DNA of 64,000 bases from Tetrapisispora phaffii CBS 4417. Its lineage: Eukaryota; Ascomycota; Saccharomycetes; Saccharomycetales; Saccharomycetaceae. A model generated the notes under the pieces. That model searched no databases. It was not told where the DNA came from and saw only the letters and a list, made by a program, of their open reading frames with translations. Positions within the stretch are counted from its first letter, which is position 1. The number at the start of each line of letters is the position of its first letter. Shown piece after piece: positions 62,919 through 64,000 of this stretch. The stretch covers positions 248,001-312,000 of the forward strand of contig NC_016527.1 of NCBI RefSeq assembly GCF_000236905.1. Direction: 5' to 3'. A program made the position numbers and the translations under genes.

Positions 62919-63881
62919 ATGTCTTCTGCTGTAAACCCTGGTCGTACGATTCTAGCTTCGAATATTGCAAAGACGTTTATAGATGAGATTCAGAATAAGG
63001 TACTAAATGTCAAAAAGATTAAACCAGAGGGTCCTCTGTTAGTGGGGTTTTTATCCAACGATGATCCTGCAGCAGAAATGTATGCAAACTGGACTAAAAA
63101 AACATGTGAATCGATGGGAATAAGATATGAACTAAGAAGAATTGACGATAGTGATTTCTTAGAAGAAGCCATCATTGAGGCTAATAGAGATGATGATGTT
63201 AATGGTATAATGGTTTATTTCCCCGTGTTCGGCAATGCACAAGACCAATACTTGCAACAAGTGGTAGCTAAAGAAAAAGATGTTGAAGGGTTAAATCATC
63301 TTTATTATCAAAATCTATATCATAATGTTAGATATTTGGATGCAAATAAAAAATTAAAATCGATTTTGCCATGCACACCTTTGGCAATTATTAAGATATT
63401 AGAATATCTGAAGATATATAACAGTTTATTAGTAGAAGGAAATAGACTCTATGGTAAAAAAATCGTAGTGGTTAATAGATCAGAAATTGTGGGAAGACCT
63501 TTAGCTGCTCTACTAGCTAATGATGGTGCTATTGTGTATTCAGTAGATGTAAATAATATTCAAAAATTTACAAGAGGAGAAGGGTTAAAGTTTACTAAGC
63601 ATCAAGTAGAAGATTTGGGAAATTTTTCAAATAGCCTTTTGAAGGATATTTCAGGTGAAGCAGATGTTATCATCACAGGTGTTCCTTCTGAAACCTATAA
63701 ATTCCCGACTGAGTACATCAAAGATGGTGCTGTTTGTATTAACTTTTCGTCATCAAAAAATTTTGAAGATTCAGTAAAAGAAATAGCATCTCTCTATGTT
63801 CCAAGTACTGGTAAGGTAACAATTTCCATGCTATTGAGAAACATGTTCAGGTTGATGGAAAATGTTGAAATAACAAAGTAA
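62919..63881 (+). CDS. MTD1: NAD-dependent 5,10-methylene-THF dehydrogenase Mtd1
   Basis: Cytosolic monofunctional enzyme that oxidises 5,10-methylene-tetrahydrofolate with NAD+, feeding one-carbon units to purine synthesis. It is of the FolD-type fold. The substrate-binding region contains MYANWTKKTCESMGI (Tyr and Lys of the family motif YxxxK). Other family segments are GIMVYFPVFG and LPCTPLAIIKILEYL, and the nucleotide-binding KKIVVVNRSEIVGRPLAALL lies near 184-203. Length 320 is the same as in S. cerevisiae. A TATA box lies 120 bases upstream. It is the last gene of the window. Confidence 0.97.
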   Translation: MSSAVNPGRTILASNIAKTFIDEIQNKVLNVKKIKPEGPLLVGFLSNDDPAAEMYANWTKKTCESMGIRYELRRIDDSDFLEEAIIEANRDDDVNGIMVYFPVFGNAQDQYLQQVVAKEKDVEGLNHLYYQNLYHNVRYLDANKKLKSILPCTPLAIIKILEYLKIYNSLLVEGNRLYGKKIVVVNRSEIVGRPLAALLANDGAIVYSVDVNNIQKFTRGEGLKFTKHQVEDLGNFSNSLLKDISGEADVIITGVPSETYKFPTEYIKDGAVCINFSSSKNFEDSVKEIASLYVPSTGKVTISMLLRNMFRLMENVEITK

Positions 63882-64000
63882 AGGAAAGCATATACAATTA
63901 AAAAGGAAAAAAGGTTAAAAAATATGAATTCTAAGTACGACTTTGACTATATTATATGATTGTGCAATATTGACTAATTAATAAATATTTAATTAACATT
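63882..64000. other. MTD1 3' flank, end of window
   Basis: AT-rich; nothing recognised. Confidence 0.4.

Overview
This is about 64 kb of nuclear DNA from a budding yeast of the Saccharomycetaceae. It is AT-rich and almost intron-free, and 20 of its 22 chromosomal protein genes have recognisable Saccharomyces cerevisiae orthologues, mostly in conserved order. It also carries three tRNA genes and Ty1/copia-type retrotransposon sequence. I did not fix the species. The gene order interleaves genes that in S. cerevisiae sit on two sister (whole-genome-duplication) segments, and several expected genes are missing (ATG7, COQ6, MTM1, RPL3, YNG1, ALG8). That pattern fits a post-duplication yeast that sorted its duplicates differently from S. 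cerevisiae (Tetrapisispora, Vanderwaltozyma, Kazachstania or Naumovozyma-like); this is inference.

Layout. (1) 2.1-35.4 kb corresponds to the S. cerevisiae chromosome VII/VIII sister pair: MGA1, RIE1, an unrecognised nuclear-type protein, DBP8, NMD3, GCN5, PUP2, SPC97, enolase, CTR2, FMO1, STB5, a solo LTR with tRNA-Thr, an unexpected Pil1/Lsp1-like BAR protein, and RAD2. (2) 35.7-43.5 kb is a repeat-rich junction: tRNA-Val, a decayed Ty1/copia element whose 5' LTR carries a second, younger LTR, an inverted LTR fragment, tRNA-Lys with an intron, another young solo LTR, a possible third LTR, and an assembly gap of 267 N. (3) 43.8-63.9 kb corresponds to the chromosome XV/XI sister pair: SLD7, CKA2, a YOR062C/YKR075C-like gene, a 4.6 kb gene-free stretch, CYT1, MSA1, VPS5, TRZ1 and MTD1.

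The genes are housekeeping and regulatory rather than one pathway: ribosome biogenesis and export (DBP8, NMD3, each with an RRPE+PAC promoter pair), transcription (MGA1, GCN5, STB5, MSA1), protein and RNA turnover or processing (PUP2, RIE1, TRZ1), spindle pole and replication (SPC97, SLD7), DNA repair (RAD2), signalling (CKA2), and metabolism or transport (enolase, CTR2, FMO1, CYT1, MTD1, VPS5).

The most unusual observations are: a retrotransposon that keeps the Ty1 CTTAGGC +1 frameshift heptamer inside a fused gag-pol frame, so that shifting would end translation rather than extend it; a divergent Pil1-family gene in a slot that is empty in S. cerevisiae; a central segment of MGA1 apparently read in the wrong frame between two compensating indels; a 19-bp-arm perfect hairpin in an intergenic region; an in-frame basic N-terminal extension on TRZ1; and a long gene desert upstream of CYT1.
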